The position numbers and the translations under genes are program-made. 10,924 bases of DNA from Phoronis pallida. Taxonomy: Eukaryota > Phoronida > Phoronidae. Shown here piece by piece: positions 1 through 9,700 of the stretch. Position 1 is the stretch's first letter; every line of letters starts with the position of its first letter. The notes beneath the pieces are model-generated. The model was not told the origin of the DNA. It saw only the letters and a list, made by a program, of their open reading frames with translations, and made no database searches. Location of the stretch: the NCBI GenBank assembly GCA_028565715.1, contig JAOXYC010221571.1, positions 1 to 10,924 of the forward strand, written 5' to 3'.

Positions 1-27
1 TTATGCCTCAACAGTTTAGTATGGCTA

Positions 28-43
28 GACGCCGATTGGCGTC
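28..43. promoter_or_regulatory. Inverted CCAAT box inside a small palindrome
   Basis: The arms GACGCC and GGCGTC are exact reverse complements around GATT, and the right half contains ATTGG, the reverse of CCAAT. It lies about 120 bases upstream of the proposed MRPS10 start, a usual place for an NF-Y site in a housekeeping promoter. The transcription start is not visible, so the regulatory role is inferred. This is the most GC-rich spot in an otherwise AT-rich upstream region. Confidence 0.3.
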
Positions 44-60
44 GCTGCATATGTATCCCC

Positions 61-68
61 CTTCCGGT
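61..68 (-). promoter_or_regulatory. ETS/GABP-like site upstream of MRPS10
   Basis: CTTCCGGT on the plus strand reads ACCGGAAG on the minus strand, the core of an ETS-family site. GABP (NRF-2) sites of this kind are common in promoters of nuclear genes for mitochondrial proteins, which fits the gene about 90 bases downstream. A single eight-base match occurs by chance at a noticeable rate, so position and gene identity carry most of the weight. Confidence 0.35.
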
Positions 69-140
69 TTCCGATCTAAATATAGTTGCGTTTGGTTATT
101 TCGTGTGTTGTGTTTTATAGTTATTGATGATCAACTGGCG

Positions 141-280
141 TTGTGTTATCGATAAAGAATGAAGGTAGTAACACATGTTGGCAACGAAAAATTATCAAAC
201 TGTGTTAAAGAAATGAATGAAAACGCCGTATTTCAATAGTTCATAATTCGACATTCGTAAGTAACGATGTACGCCTTTAA
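141..280 (-). repeat. Copy A of a TTAA-bounded repeat, containing MRPS10 exon 1
   Basis: Read on the minus strand from TTAA at 277-280, this segment lines up with 2966-3103 on the plus strand. Shared landmarks, in order, are TACATCGTTAC, CGAAT, AACTATTG, CTTTAACA and a terminal 31-base block (141-171 against 3073-3103) with one mismatch. The spacing from TTAA to that block is nearly the same in both (109 and 107 bases). The block contains the proposed MRPS10 start codon and its splice donor. A third, weaker copy is at about 3190-3320. Any other half of copy A would lie at or beyond the left edge of the window. Confidence 0.65.
147..154. promoter_or_regulatory. DRE-like palindrome TATCGATA
   Basis: TATCGATA is the DRE motif known from insect housekeeping promoters. 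It lies four bases before the proposed MRPS10 ATG. The related repeat copy at 3073-3103 has one change at this site (TATCGAAA). Whether this animal uses the motif is unknown. It may simply be part of the repeated sequence described at 141-280. Confidence 0.2.
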
Positions 281-2537
281 TTTTCCAATATTTATTACCA
301 CCATCACAATGGTAAATCTGCTTTGCTGGTTCACTGTCCTTTGCCAACACTTACTACTGACTTCGATTCTATCTTAGTTTCCTTAGATCATGATGGTATT
401 AAACATTGAATATGGCTAAACATTGTTTTATTTTATTTCAGATATTCAGGACTACAGTACCCATGATTTGTCGGGCATGTTCTCTGCAACCAAGGCTATT
501 CTCTACTGCATCTTTACAGGTAACAGATAGAAGACTGTTGAGCTTTCTTTACTTTAGAATATCAAGATTATTTGTCTTTGAAAAGGAAAAATCTAAATTA
601 AAAACAACTATATAAGTTTATAATCCCAACAAGTTCTTTTTTAAATTGGCTGATTGTATATTGAAGTGGTGCTATTGAAAAACATAATAATGATAATAAT
701 ATTTTGATGGAGCATCCACCATTGTCAAGCTTCATATTATTTGAAGGCTGTGTACAAACACATTATCATAACATGGCATGCAATCTTAAGTCAGTGCAAA
801 ATGTGATGATGGCTTATGAAAAACAAACTAATATTTTAAAAAGTATGAAGATTTAAGTAATATTTTGTTTCACAGATTCCAAATGAAGCTGAGTCTGATG
901 TACTTTATAAGAAATTAGAGATTGAGGTCAAAGGTCATGACCAAAGTGTCATCAACAGTTATGAAAAGTTTGTTACTTTAACTGCAAGGGAACTAGATGT
1001 TGATCTTGCCGAAGTGTGAGTATAAAAATGGCAAGAAAATACTGTACTTCTGTCTGTGTGCATATTACTTGTCTAGCTCACATTGCTTTCCGTTGTTAAG
1101 ATTAGATTATATTCATATGACCTATATGCAGGAGTGAGCAGAACATATTTTATGTGAGCTTTATCATTTGAGAGGACTTATACTTAATTACTAAATTCAT
1201 ATCCAGTTGATGCAAATTTAAGCTCGACACAATCTTATGCTTGAATTTAGTACTCAAAACATTTCTCTTGATATTCTGTCTGTATTGTACATACTTTTTC
1301 AGATTTTCTCCACCAAGAATTATTGAAAGGCGGACAGTATTAAAATCTGTTCACATCTATAAAAAACACAGAGTTCAATATGAAACAAGAACACACTATA
1401 GAACATTTAAGGTAAGCATCAAATGTTGGAAATATATATTTTCTCATTGAAGGTACCTTGTTTCATTAAGAGGTCTGTCCCAAATCTCCTTGACGCCCTT
1501 TCAAACCTGCTTGTCCTTTGATAGTTGTTTTAAATGTTTAGCAACTGTTGTGTGGTCTTAGACAGGAGTGACTCCGCGTTTAATAATACCCTTTCTTTCA
1601 TTGTATTCACGACATTTTTTATGAATGACAATTTTTTTAATTGCTGACAGCCTACTGGATCCAATTTTTTGAGGATTTTATGTGGGACACAATTTTGAAT
1701 TTTCTTATCATCAAAAAATATTTGATAATTGAAAAATCAAAACTGGAGTTTTCACCAAAATCATGGTATATTGCTATTAAAACTTTTTAATGTTTTTTTT
1801 TATAGATCCGATGCATCACAGGCTCAACAGCAGACACATTTCTAGAGTATATAGAACGTAACCTTCCAGAGGGCATGGCAATGAAAACAACTAAAGTAGG
1901 TTTTATCAATTAAGAAAAAACAGAAATGTTTGTAACTCCAACGAAAATCAGTCCTTTTTTCATGAGGGTTACAAATTTTTCTGTCTTTTCAAAATATATC
2001 ACTTTCGGCTAGTGAAAGCATATATTCAGTTGAATTGTAATCTAGGTTTTTATAGATATTCGTTTACCATGTTTAACTTCGAAAAGTTACTGTCTGTACA
2101 TTTTAAAAAATTATTCATCCAATTTATCAAAAATATTACAAAGTTTTGTGATTGCCAAGATTTGAACTCTTTTTAAAAAAACTGTTTGAATGTTCTAATG
2201 TTAAGAAAGTTACTTATCCTTTGTTCCCAATTGGCAATTCTTATGTTCGTTTGAACACAACACTTTTTTAATGAGACGTTATTTCAGGTTTTAACAACAA
2301 ATCTTTTGCAAAATTTGAGCAGTGTAGTCTTTTGTTGTGCCTTTTATAAGTTTTAAAATTCTTCAGCTTGAAGCAAAACTGTAGCCACAAATAAAAGCAA
2401 TTGTTATGATAGACGAACAGTTAAATTTGATAACAAAATGGTATTCAAGATTTTTTTTTTTAATGTTTCAGACAAGATTAGAAAAGATACCCAGTCATAT
2501 CAAGTGTCCTGAAACAGAGAAGATTGACAGTTCATGA
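159..2537 (+). CDS. MRPS10: Mitochondrial small-subunit ribosomal protein uS10m (MRPS10), six coding exons
   Basis: uS10m is a component of the head of the mitochondrial 28S ribosomal subunit and acts in organelle translation. Coding exons are 159-164, 442-519, 876-1015, 1303-1411, 1806-1895 and 2472-2537, all with GT/AG borders. The phases join without a break into 162 residues plus a TGA stop. The N-terminus (about residues 1-28) is rich in Arg, Ser and Thr with almost no acid, as expected for a mitochondrial presequence. The S10 domain follows: LEIEVKGHD in exon 3, [19 protein letters not shown] in exon 4, and [19 protein letters not shown] in exon 5, all hallmark stretches of animal MRPS10. 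The human protein is about 200 residues; this one has shorter ends. The first coding exon is only ATG AAG before GTAGTA, with an in-frame stop just upstream. If it is wrong, the next in-frame ATG is at 463 in exon 2 and still leaves a basic presequence of 153 residues in total. Family assignment is very firm; the start is less so. Confidence 0.93.
520..875 (+). other. MRPS10 intron 2
   Basis: AT-rich intron from GTAACA to a pyrimidine-rich TTTTGTTTCACAG. It holds a short run of AAT/GAT triplets near 685-705. I see no gene or mobile-element structure in it. Confidence 0.7.
1412..1805 (+). other. MRPS10 intron 4
   Basis: Intron with donor GTAAGC and an acceptor after a long T run (TTTTTTTTATAG). 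The middle (about 1480-1620) is somewhat less AT-rich than the rest. No coding frame or repeat structure is recognised there. Confidence 0.7.
1921..1983. repeat. Imperfect inverted repeat in MRPS10 intron 5
   Basis: The arms at 1921-1936 and 1968-1983 match at 14 of 16 positions as reverse complements. Weaker pairing continues inward and outward for several bases, giving a hairpin across about 1912-1992. TTAA occurs at 1910-1913 on the left, but no matching TTAA lies on the right. The host intron (1896-2471) is otherwise unstructured AT-rich sequence ending in a long T run before CAG. Confidence 0.5.
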
Positions 2538-2684
2538 GAGTGCAGAGTGTGAATGAGTGTACAGTGTTTGTTATGATCTGAGTAGAACTATCGGTATTGA
2601 ATTCATGTAACTTTTGAAAACTTAGCACTAAAAGACATAATGTATTAAGCTGTTCAATTACTACAAGTGTTTGCGCTCTTTACC

Positions 2685-2690
2685 AATAAA
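2685..2690 (+). terminator. MRPS10 poly(A) signal AATAAA
   Basis: The canonical hexamer lies 148 bases after the MRPS10 stop, in non-coding AT-rich sequence, with a GT-rich stretch just downstream (TGCTGGTG). This implies a 3' UTR of about 165-175 bases. The cleavage site itself cannot be seen. Confidence 0.7.
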
Positions 2691-2965
2691 TATACCATGC
2701 TGGTGATTCAAATAATTTTAATATTGGTTTCGTGAAATCTACATTCAATTTAATTGTTGGATAAATTAACATCACTACTCTATACATAACGCATGTTTTG
2801 ATGATTTGGCCTAAAACGAACATTTTTACTAATACACAGGACTACCAAATAATTTATTTGATAACATTTATCAATAAGGGACAATTTACAAAAAAATTGT
2901 TGTCATAATTTTACAATAAACAATTAATTATTTGTAGGATTTTCAAACTGAACAAGCAGTTTATT

Positions 2966-3320
2966 TTAAATTTATACATCGTTACAGTTACATACGAATG
3001 CGAAATTATCAACTATTGTATGACGTTTCATACGCTCCTTTAACATAATTCGATCATTTTCCATTGCTATCATTACTACCTTCATTCTTTATCGAAAACA
3101 CAATTTTAATGCGTTGCAGTTGATCTCATTTAGCAAGCGTTCGGCAAGCTATTTCTTTCAGCTACAGTGGTAGCCTGTATAGAGATTTCCAGAAGAAGCG
3201 AAGGTATTTTATTTGTTCAGGTGAATGTAAGAATTCAATTTGTAACAAATAATGCAACGCAATTGACCTCATTCAATAGTTGATAAGTTCACATCCTTAA
3301 GTAGCGATGTATAACTTTAA
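2966..3320. mobile_element. 355-bp fold-back element bounded by TTAA (copies B and C)
   Basis: Both ends carry the same inverted signature: TTAA, five bases, TACATCG on the left (2966-2981) and CGATGTA, five bases, TTAA on the right (3305-3320). Inside each end are matching inverted stretches containing ATTATCAACTATTG (left) and CAATAGTTGATAAG (right). The left arm (B) resembles the minus strand of 141-280 closely. The right arm (C) resembles its plus strand more weakly, with GAAGGTA 110 bases from TTAA, against 109 in copy A. No transposase frame is present, so this looks like a non-autonomous, MITE-like element with TTAA target duplication. The family cannot be named from sequence alone. 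It fills the strip between two convergent genes. Confidence 0.55.
3208..3213 (-). terminator. Candidate TALPID3 poly(A) signal (AATAAA on the minus strand)
   Basis: TTTATT on the plus strand reads AATAAA on the minus strand, 117 bases past the TALPID3 stop. It is the nearest such hexamer and lies inside the right arm of the fold-back element. Further candidates on the same strand are at 2960-2965 and 2853-2858, so the true 3' end could be longer and could overlap the MRPS10 3' region. Confidence 0.45.
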
Positions 3321-3329
3321 GTTAACGGG

Positions 3330-3724
3330 CTATGATATAGAATACTCTGAAACATCATCGGTTTCTGTGTCTGTTAGGTCTGGCACCTGTACTGACGGCA
3401 TTTTAACTGAAACAGTCAGAGGCCCTGTACTGGTTCCTTTGACAGGCACTGGAGACTCGCGTGTGTCTTTGCCAGATTCATCTAATGATTCTGTCAAACC
3501 ACTTGCCCCCTCTAAAGTCTGTGTTAATCCTTGACCTTCACCTTCACTAGTTTCATCAATAACTCCATAGGTGTCAGCATCAGCAGTACTCTTGAGAGTT
3601 TCAGTTTTGTCTGTTCTGCCTGTAGATTGTAGACTCGTGTTTGTGTACCTTGGTCTGAAGCCACTGTCTCCTGTGTGCCCCAGTCTACTAGATCCTCCAG
3701 TAGAGCCTAATGTTCTATTGAAGC
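3330..3724 (-). other. TALPID3 last coding exon
   Basis: It encodes about the last 131 residues, a Gly/Ser/Thr-rich and then acidic stretch, ending with SVKMPSVQVPDL and a Thr/Asp/Glu-rich run before TAG. The KMPSV-then-acidic ending resembles the end of vertebrate TALPID3, which supports this stop as the natural C-terminus. The acceptor is TTTATTTGTCTAG. The stop codon is 9 bases from the TTAA border of the fold-back element at 2966-3320. Confidence 0.85.
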
Positions 3725-6700
3725 CTAGACAAATAAAAACGATTTAATATAATTAGACAGTTGCGTTATTTTTATTTTTTCATTAGTGTAATAGTCTTTT
3801 ACATAAAACTCCCTGGTGATAAGACCCAGCGAGAAATGCAAATTAACATTTGGGATTTAAGACCGGTAAAGTTTGGAAAACCTGAACCTGGTCTCACACT
3901 CATAGCTAATTGTGACCATATGCACTATCTTTACAGTTGCATTTTCGGCGGTTTACGTGTTCTAAATCATTCTCCAATCAATCACACGCCTATATCTGAT
4001 TGTGTGAGGACAAGAAGTTTGACCTTATTACCTTGGGTGCAGTTAACTTGTCCCTGGGAGGATTGTCCAATAACTTCACTTACACTGATGTTTTAAAATC
4101 TGCGGTTTGGCGATTAAAAAACTTAAAATGACATATTTCCGAGATACTTTGCTCTACTCAAAGTTCATAACTTCATGCAGCCATTTCAATAAACCAAATA
4201 GTACTCCCAAATTGTGTTTATATGCCATGAATCACCCAAAACCGGTTATGGGTCTTTAATGAACTTATTGTTCTATAAAAAGACGAACATATTTTAAATA
4301 AAATATGTTAAAATGACGCATTATCGGTAAAATTGATCTTAAATTTATTGCAAACGTTCCAAGCAATGGCTCTTCTTCAGTACAGTAACAGCCATGAAAA
4401 TTTTATTCTGGAATGTTATCAACTTATTGTTCATTTGACAAAAACTTTACACGCTTACCAACCAACAAAGGACTGCCATGATAGCAAGTCATACTAACCT
4501 ATTTGGCCTGATTTGTCTGTTGCCATCATTTCTGTAGTAGCCCCGCCCTCTGTGCTGAAGGTCTGAGATAGGTAACCTGATTGTAGAAGTGCTTGCATGT
4601 TCATTTGATCAGGGGTTAGAACACGAGGGTCATCTGAAATGAAGGGAATGGCTATGATGAGTTTGTCTTCAACATTGTTTTTTAGCCACATCATGAAGAA
4701 ATGGAAGAAATCCAAGCATTTGATTATAGATCTGTGTGGTTATTTATTCACCTTTACATCTTTACATAATAGGCAGAATGAATTGATATTTTTTATCCGA
4801 AAACAATTTCACGACTTGACTGGAACTGGTGGTCCTAGGTTTTAGTATGGCTCAAGTCATGTACATTTTCCAGATATTGTCAATCATCAAATGAAAATAT
4901 AATCAACGTGTGCTGGATTATTTGTAATTCATTTTAAAATAGAGCAAGTGCAAGTGTTTTTTACATGAATCGTATCTTCCTCCTGATGCGGAGAGGTCCT
5001 GGCTCCTCCGTACTGGTAAAACTCCAGCGAGTCCTGGCATCTCCTCCCCTGGTTCATCATTACTGTCTCTGTCTGTTGGTGAGCCCTCGTCCCGTCCACC
5101 GACCTGGATGATTTTGGGAGCAATAGTTGCCTGCTGTGTGGCCTCTAGATCAGCCAGGGTCAGTGGCTTGTCATTCTTTGTACTCTCGACAACTGTCTCA
5201 GATTGTTTTGTTGGTGGAACAACTTCACCTAAAGAAAATTAATCCTGAATTATATATATGTTTATGAAACTGACAAGTCTATTTATTGTCTACATTTCTG
5301 TATGGATAATAACCTGTCTACCTGATAAAAACTTTTATTGGGATAAGACTTTATAGAGTTTTTGTTTCGGACATGTGTCTTATCATGTTAACAAAGACAC
5401 AATCCTAAATGTAAAATCTTTCAGCATAAGACTTTGTAAAACCTGCAAGAGTTATGACGCATAAAGTATTATTGGGCTAGATTTATATGATATTTATGAA
5501 ACCATTTTCTAGATAATGATAGTGTTCCATGGTACTACTATTCATTATAGTTATTCAAGCAGTAAAATTTATTTTTTTTTGAAAATATTTCAAAGATGAC
5601 AAGTATTCATTACCAGGTGAAGTCTCTGCATGCGTCTCCTCCCTATCTCCCCCTGGTGTTATTGGCTGTACACTATCCCTGTAATACACAGGTGGTTGGG
5701 GAAGAGCCTGCATCTTGGCTAGTATAGACACTACTGGGTCATTGCTACTAGGTGGCGCTACATGTCTGGTAGAGGGCAGTATCTGTCCTTCACTGATAGT
5801 GTCCCCGGGTTCAATGGAATCGTCTGTAGAAATGTCTTCAGTTCCGTGAAGTGTATTTGATAGGCTGGAACTCAATGCCTTGGAGTCAATTGGTACTGAA
5901 ATGGAAAACAGCATAGATACATAACGTTACGCCAATACTGTAAAGAAATTAAGTTCTTCCAAATACATGTCACTGCAACAATTGCATAAACACGGCTAAC
6001 AAGGCTGTATGTTTAGAGTGCTTTTGTGTCTGTGAACCATGCTATTTTGGGGCGCTTTGTATTATTCAAGGCTTGGTTTTAAAGATGTATAAGTTGTATT
6101 CATGACCAAAAAAGGTATAAAAATAATTTGCGTTAAAACTCGCATATTAAGAACTGTGTGCACCATACTTGGTATATCCCATAGTTTCTGGCTTCATAAA
6201 TTAATTTAAATGTGTTCCCCAGTGACTTTTCTGGCCTAAAATAAAAGTCATTGAGGACACATAAAAAAAAATTTATGGAGCCAGAAATTACATGTATGTG
6301 ATATTCAAAGTATGGTGCATGCAGTTCTAAATACGCAAGTTTTACTTGACTTTTTTGGTCACAAATACGACTTGTGCATCTTTAAGCATAGATTGGCAAC
6401 ATAAAACAGCAACAGCTTCCAAATGTAAAATGAACTCCGCAATTACCCTTCACTTCGCCAGCACTCCTACTTGAGAGCCACTGTCCGTGTGAGATGCTCT
6501 GATTCTCTGTGTCTGATACTGTCGAGGCTGGTGATGGTATACTTGACACTGTGATGTTTGATTGATCGGCACTAGGTGGCGCAGCAGGCTGTGGTGTGGG
6601 TGGAATGTCAAACTGAGGCGGAGGTGTGACTAACACATCAGGTTGCTCATCATGGATTTCATGAGTGTAGCTAGAAGAAATGATAAATATTGAAAAGACA

Positions 6701-9700
6701 GAAAGCATACATTTATTTGTAGAAGAAATGAGTTTGAGTATAAATGTAGATGGTTTAAAATTTATCAGTTTTTGTTAAAAGTATACAATGTAAAGAATTA
6801 ATCGTAATTATTTTATTTTTTATTAATCTTGGCACTGAGAATTAAGTAAAACACCATTAAATCTACCTAATTACTGAAAAACATAGCAAAAGTTGAACCT
6901 AGCTATAAATGATCACCTTACAAGTCATATAGAACTTACATATGCGTCAGTATGTGTGGTGTTTCCATGGTAACTCTCTCTCTTCCTTCCTCTGAAAGAG
7001 GAGAGTCTGGATTCCCCCAGGGTTCTGGTGAAGGTGCTGGCTGAGGTGACTCAGACTTGTCTGATTGTGCAGGTGTGTTAACCTTCTCGTCAACAGGTGA
7101 AGGGGGAGGGGTGATGTCTGGTGTCTTGACATCATGCTGCTGGGGTGGTGGGGATGATGGCTGCTGTGGCATGGTGGGCTCAGGGGTCATTTTAATCAAG
7201 GATGGTTCTGGAAGAAAATGTGACAAAATTTATGAATCATAAAAAAGGCTCTAAATGTATTTACTCACAGATTAAATAGAGGAAAATGAATGCGGGATAG
7301 TACTTTTGGAAAATCTTGTCTCACCACTAACAGAAAATGAAAGATTGATAAACCATGGTTACCTATAATTGATGGTTGTGCCTCTGTTGGTGGTTCGGAC
7401 TGAAGACTTGTGTTTGAGGAAGCAGACTCAACCACAGAGGGCTCTGGTGTAGGCAGGTTGTCATTTGACTGAGCCCACTGAGTCACCTCAGGAGAATGCC
7501 TTGGAGTTAACTCTGGGGTAGGCACTGAATACCTCTGAAAAAACAAAGAACATTAAATTTTTTTTACACATCTTTTTGTTTGTGAAGTGTTTCACTTCTG
7601 AAAAGCATGCAAATTTGTGACTTTACTCTGTGTTGTAATATCTGTGGCTGTTGGCACACCGTGGGTGTCATTTCAACTCATTCTTTATGGAAATTCTAAA
7701 AAACATCACTTTTAATCCTCATATAAAGAGAGGTCAGCTTGGTTTAAATGATGACTATTGAAAAATGGGGAGAACAAACAGTTAGTTTATGTGCAGATTT
7801 ACATGTAAGTTGGACTGAGATACAAAGGATACATGAATCGAAGCATACCAGTTACCAAACACTTACTCTTTGCATAACATTTAGTTTTGGTGACGTTGGT
7901 CTCGCCTGACTTTCTTGTGGCGTCCTTGGCCGTTCCTGACTAGGCTCTGCCCTACTACCAATCATGCCAATGATCTGTTCATGCAGTACCTCTTTTACTA
8001 AAGAGTTCACCAGATTAGCATCCACCGGTTGACCTACATCAACAAACAGCTGCATTCCACGGGCGCCCATGGCATCTACTGCAAGTGAGAATAACATAAC
8101 TAAGTTCTTGACAAAAGAATTCCTTTTATCACATGATAACTTCGTTTCTATCGCAAGCTCAAATGTGTATTATCGAAAATAACACACTATGACGGATTAC
8201 TGTATTCATACGCCCTCAAAAATCCTCGTTTATTCTTCGACAACACGTCATCACTGTCTCATTTTAAACGCAAAATATTTACTGTTAAATCTACATGATT
8301 CTTTCATGTGTTTTATTTCAATTGCTATTACTGCTTTTTTCTAAAAACAGTATTTAGAGAATGTACCATATCTCCCAAATTAGCCTTTGATTTCACTAAC
8401 CAAAAATACTAACACAATGCTGATTGGTCACTGTTGATAGATTCTTCATCATCTTCCTGGACCTCTTCATGTTTGCTTGTTGATGGTTGCTGGGCAAGAG
8501 ATGCAGAATGCATTGAAGTTAACATGCGAGCCATGATCTCTTGTTCAATCCTGTGGAATGCAAAATGGTTATTAGTTGGGGCCACGTGAATTATTGTAGT
8601 GTCGTAAAATATCAAACATTTCAAACAATTGCCATATTGTTCAAGGTAACTTAAGATAAAGTTAATTGCCACTTTTCACAGTGATTCTAGTATGCCAGTT
8701 TTTAGTAATATTTTCTACATAAAAGGAGACATCCAGAACGTAAAGATTTTACACATATTGACATTGATGTTCCACTTCCAATCAAGACGGATTCCTTTTT
8801 TGGAACCCTTTATTTAAACTTAAAATTCCAAAATCATGTAATTGGCAGTCACATTCAGAGACAATTACCACTGGGCAGCTCGATTGTCCAATAGATCTCT
8901 ACGCACTATTCTCTCTGCCAGTTGCTCTGATGAAGGGTAAACTGGGTTTGGTGGAAGGGGTTGAGGAGGGAATGCTGGGCCATGATAGGGCACGCTCACT
9001 GCCTGACCACCAAAGCCTGGCAATGCGACGCCTTCCCCCTGGAGTGAGTTCTTGTCCTGAAGATAAAATACATCAGTTTTTGTTCATTATTCCAAACAGA
9101 TAAAACAGTAAAATTAAAATGAATTGTTTTTCCCGGTTGAGGAAACAAATTAGACAACATTGATTCTAATTTTGATATTTTTGTTGTCCCATTGCTATTG
9201 TGTAAACAGGGTACCATTTGCAACTTACTATAATAACTGAATTGGACTGAATAAACCACTTTGCATTGTAGTGCCATAAAGATGAAAAGCATAACGTGAA
9301 ACCAGTAACTAGTACCCCCTATTGGTAACTTACCTCACTATCATCAGATGCAGCTGATTGTTGTGATGTGTCCATTACATTAGACTCTTCTTTACCTGGA
9401 CTTGTGTCTTCAGCAGTGATGTTCACTGGAGGGAGACTCTACAAGATATTGAACAATATTTGTGACTGTCTTGTCTTAGGAAATTTTAAATTTCATATTG
9501 ACTGTATTATTTTAGTTTCAGAGCAATTATTTCATGTTCACAGATGTGCATCAAAGAACAGCTAAGCATATTTAATAAAAGCACAGTGCGCTTTATGTTC
9601 CAACTTGTGAGTTAATAAATTTTAGTCAGTAAAGTATTCATATTTCACACTGACTATATAGTTACATCATTCCCCTTTCCGTACAGAAGATGAAGTATGG

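Noticed and set aside
406-441. MRPS10 start within sequence read straight into exon 2
   Set aside because: The frame is open upstream of 442, but TTTTATTTTATTTCAG is a good acceptor and this segment is intron-like. An exon 1 ATG or the ATG at 463 is preferred.
1241-1450. Independent small gene spanning MRPS10 exon 4
   Set aside because: Only 1303-1411 is conserved MRPS10 sequence. The flanks are intron read through in the same frame.
3073-3103. Second MRPS10 first exon on the minus strand
   Set aside because: It has ATG AAG and a donor, but points away from any compatible downstream exon in this window. It is better explained as a repeat copy.
3761-4096. Plus-strand open frame of just over 100 codons inside a TALPID3 intron
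   Set aside because: No recognisable domain, no promoter or splice context, antisense to a well-supported gene. Chance openness or an old repeat explains it.
4929-5123. Minus-strand frame overlapping the TALPID3 exon 5228-4965
   Set aside because: It is in the wrong frame. The frame joined by the phase-1 splice sites runs through the whole exon without a stop and links correctly to both neighbours.
7057-7242. Plus-strand Gly/Ser-rich frame
   Set aside because: It is the complement of the Pro/Ser/Thr-rich TALPID3 exon 7207-6940, so its Gly richness is a shadow of proline codons.
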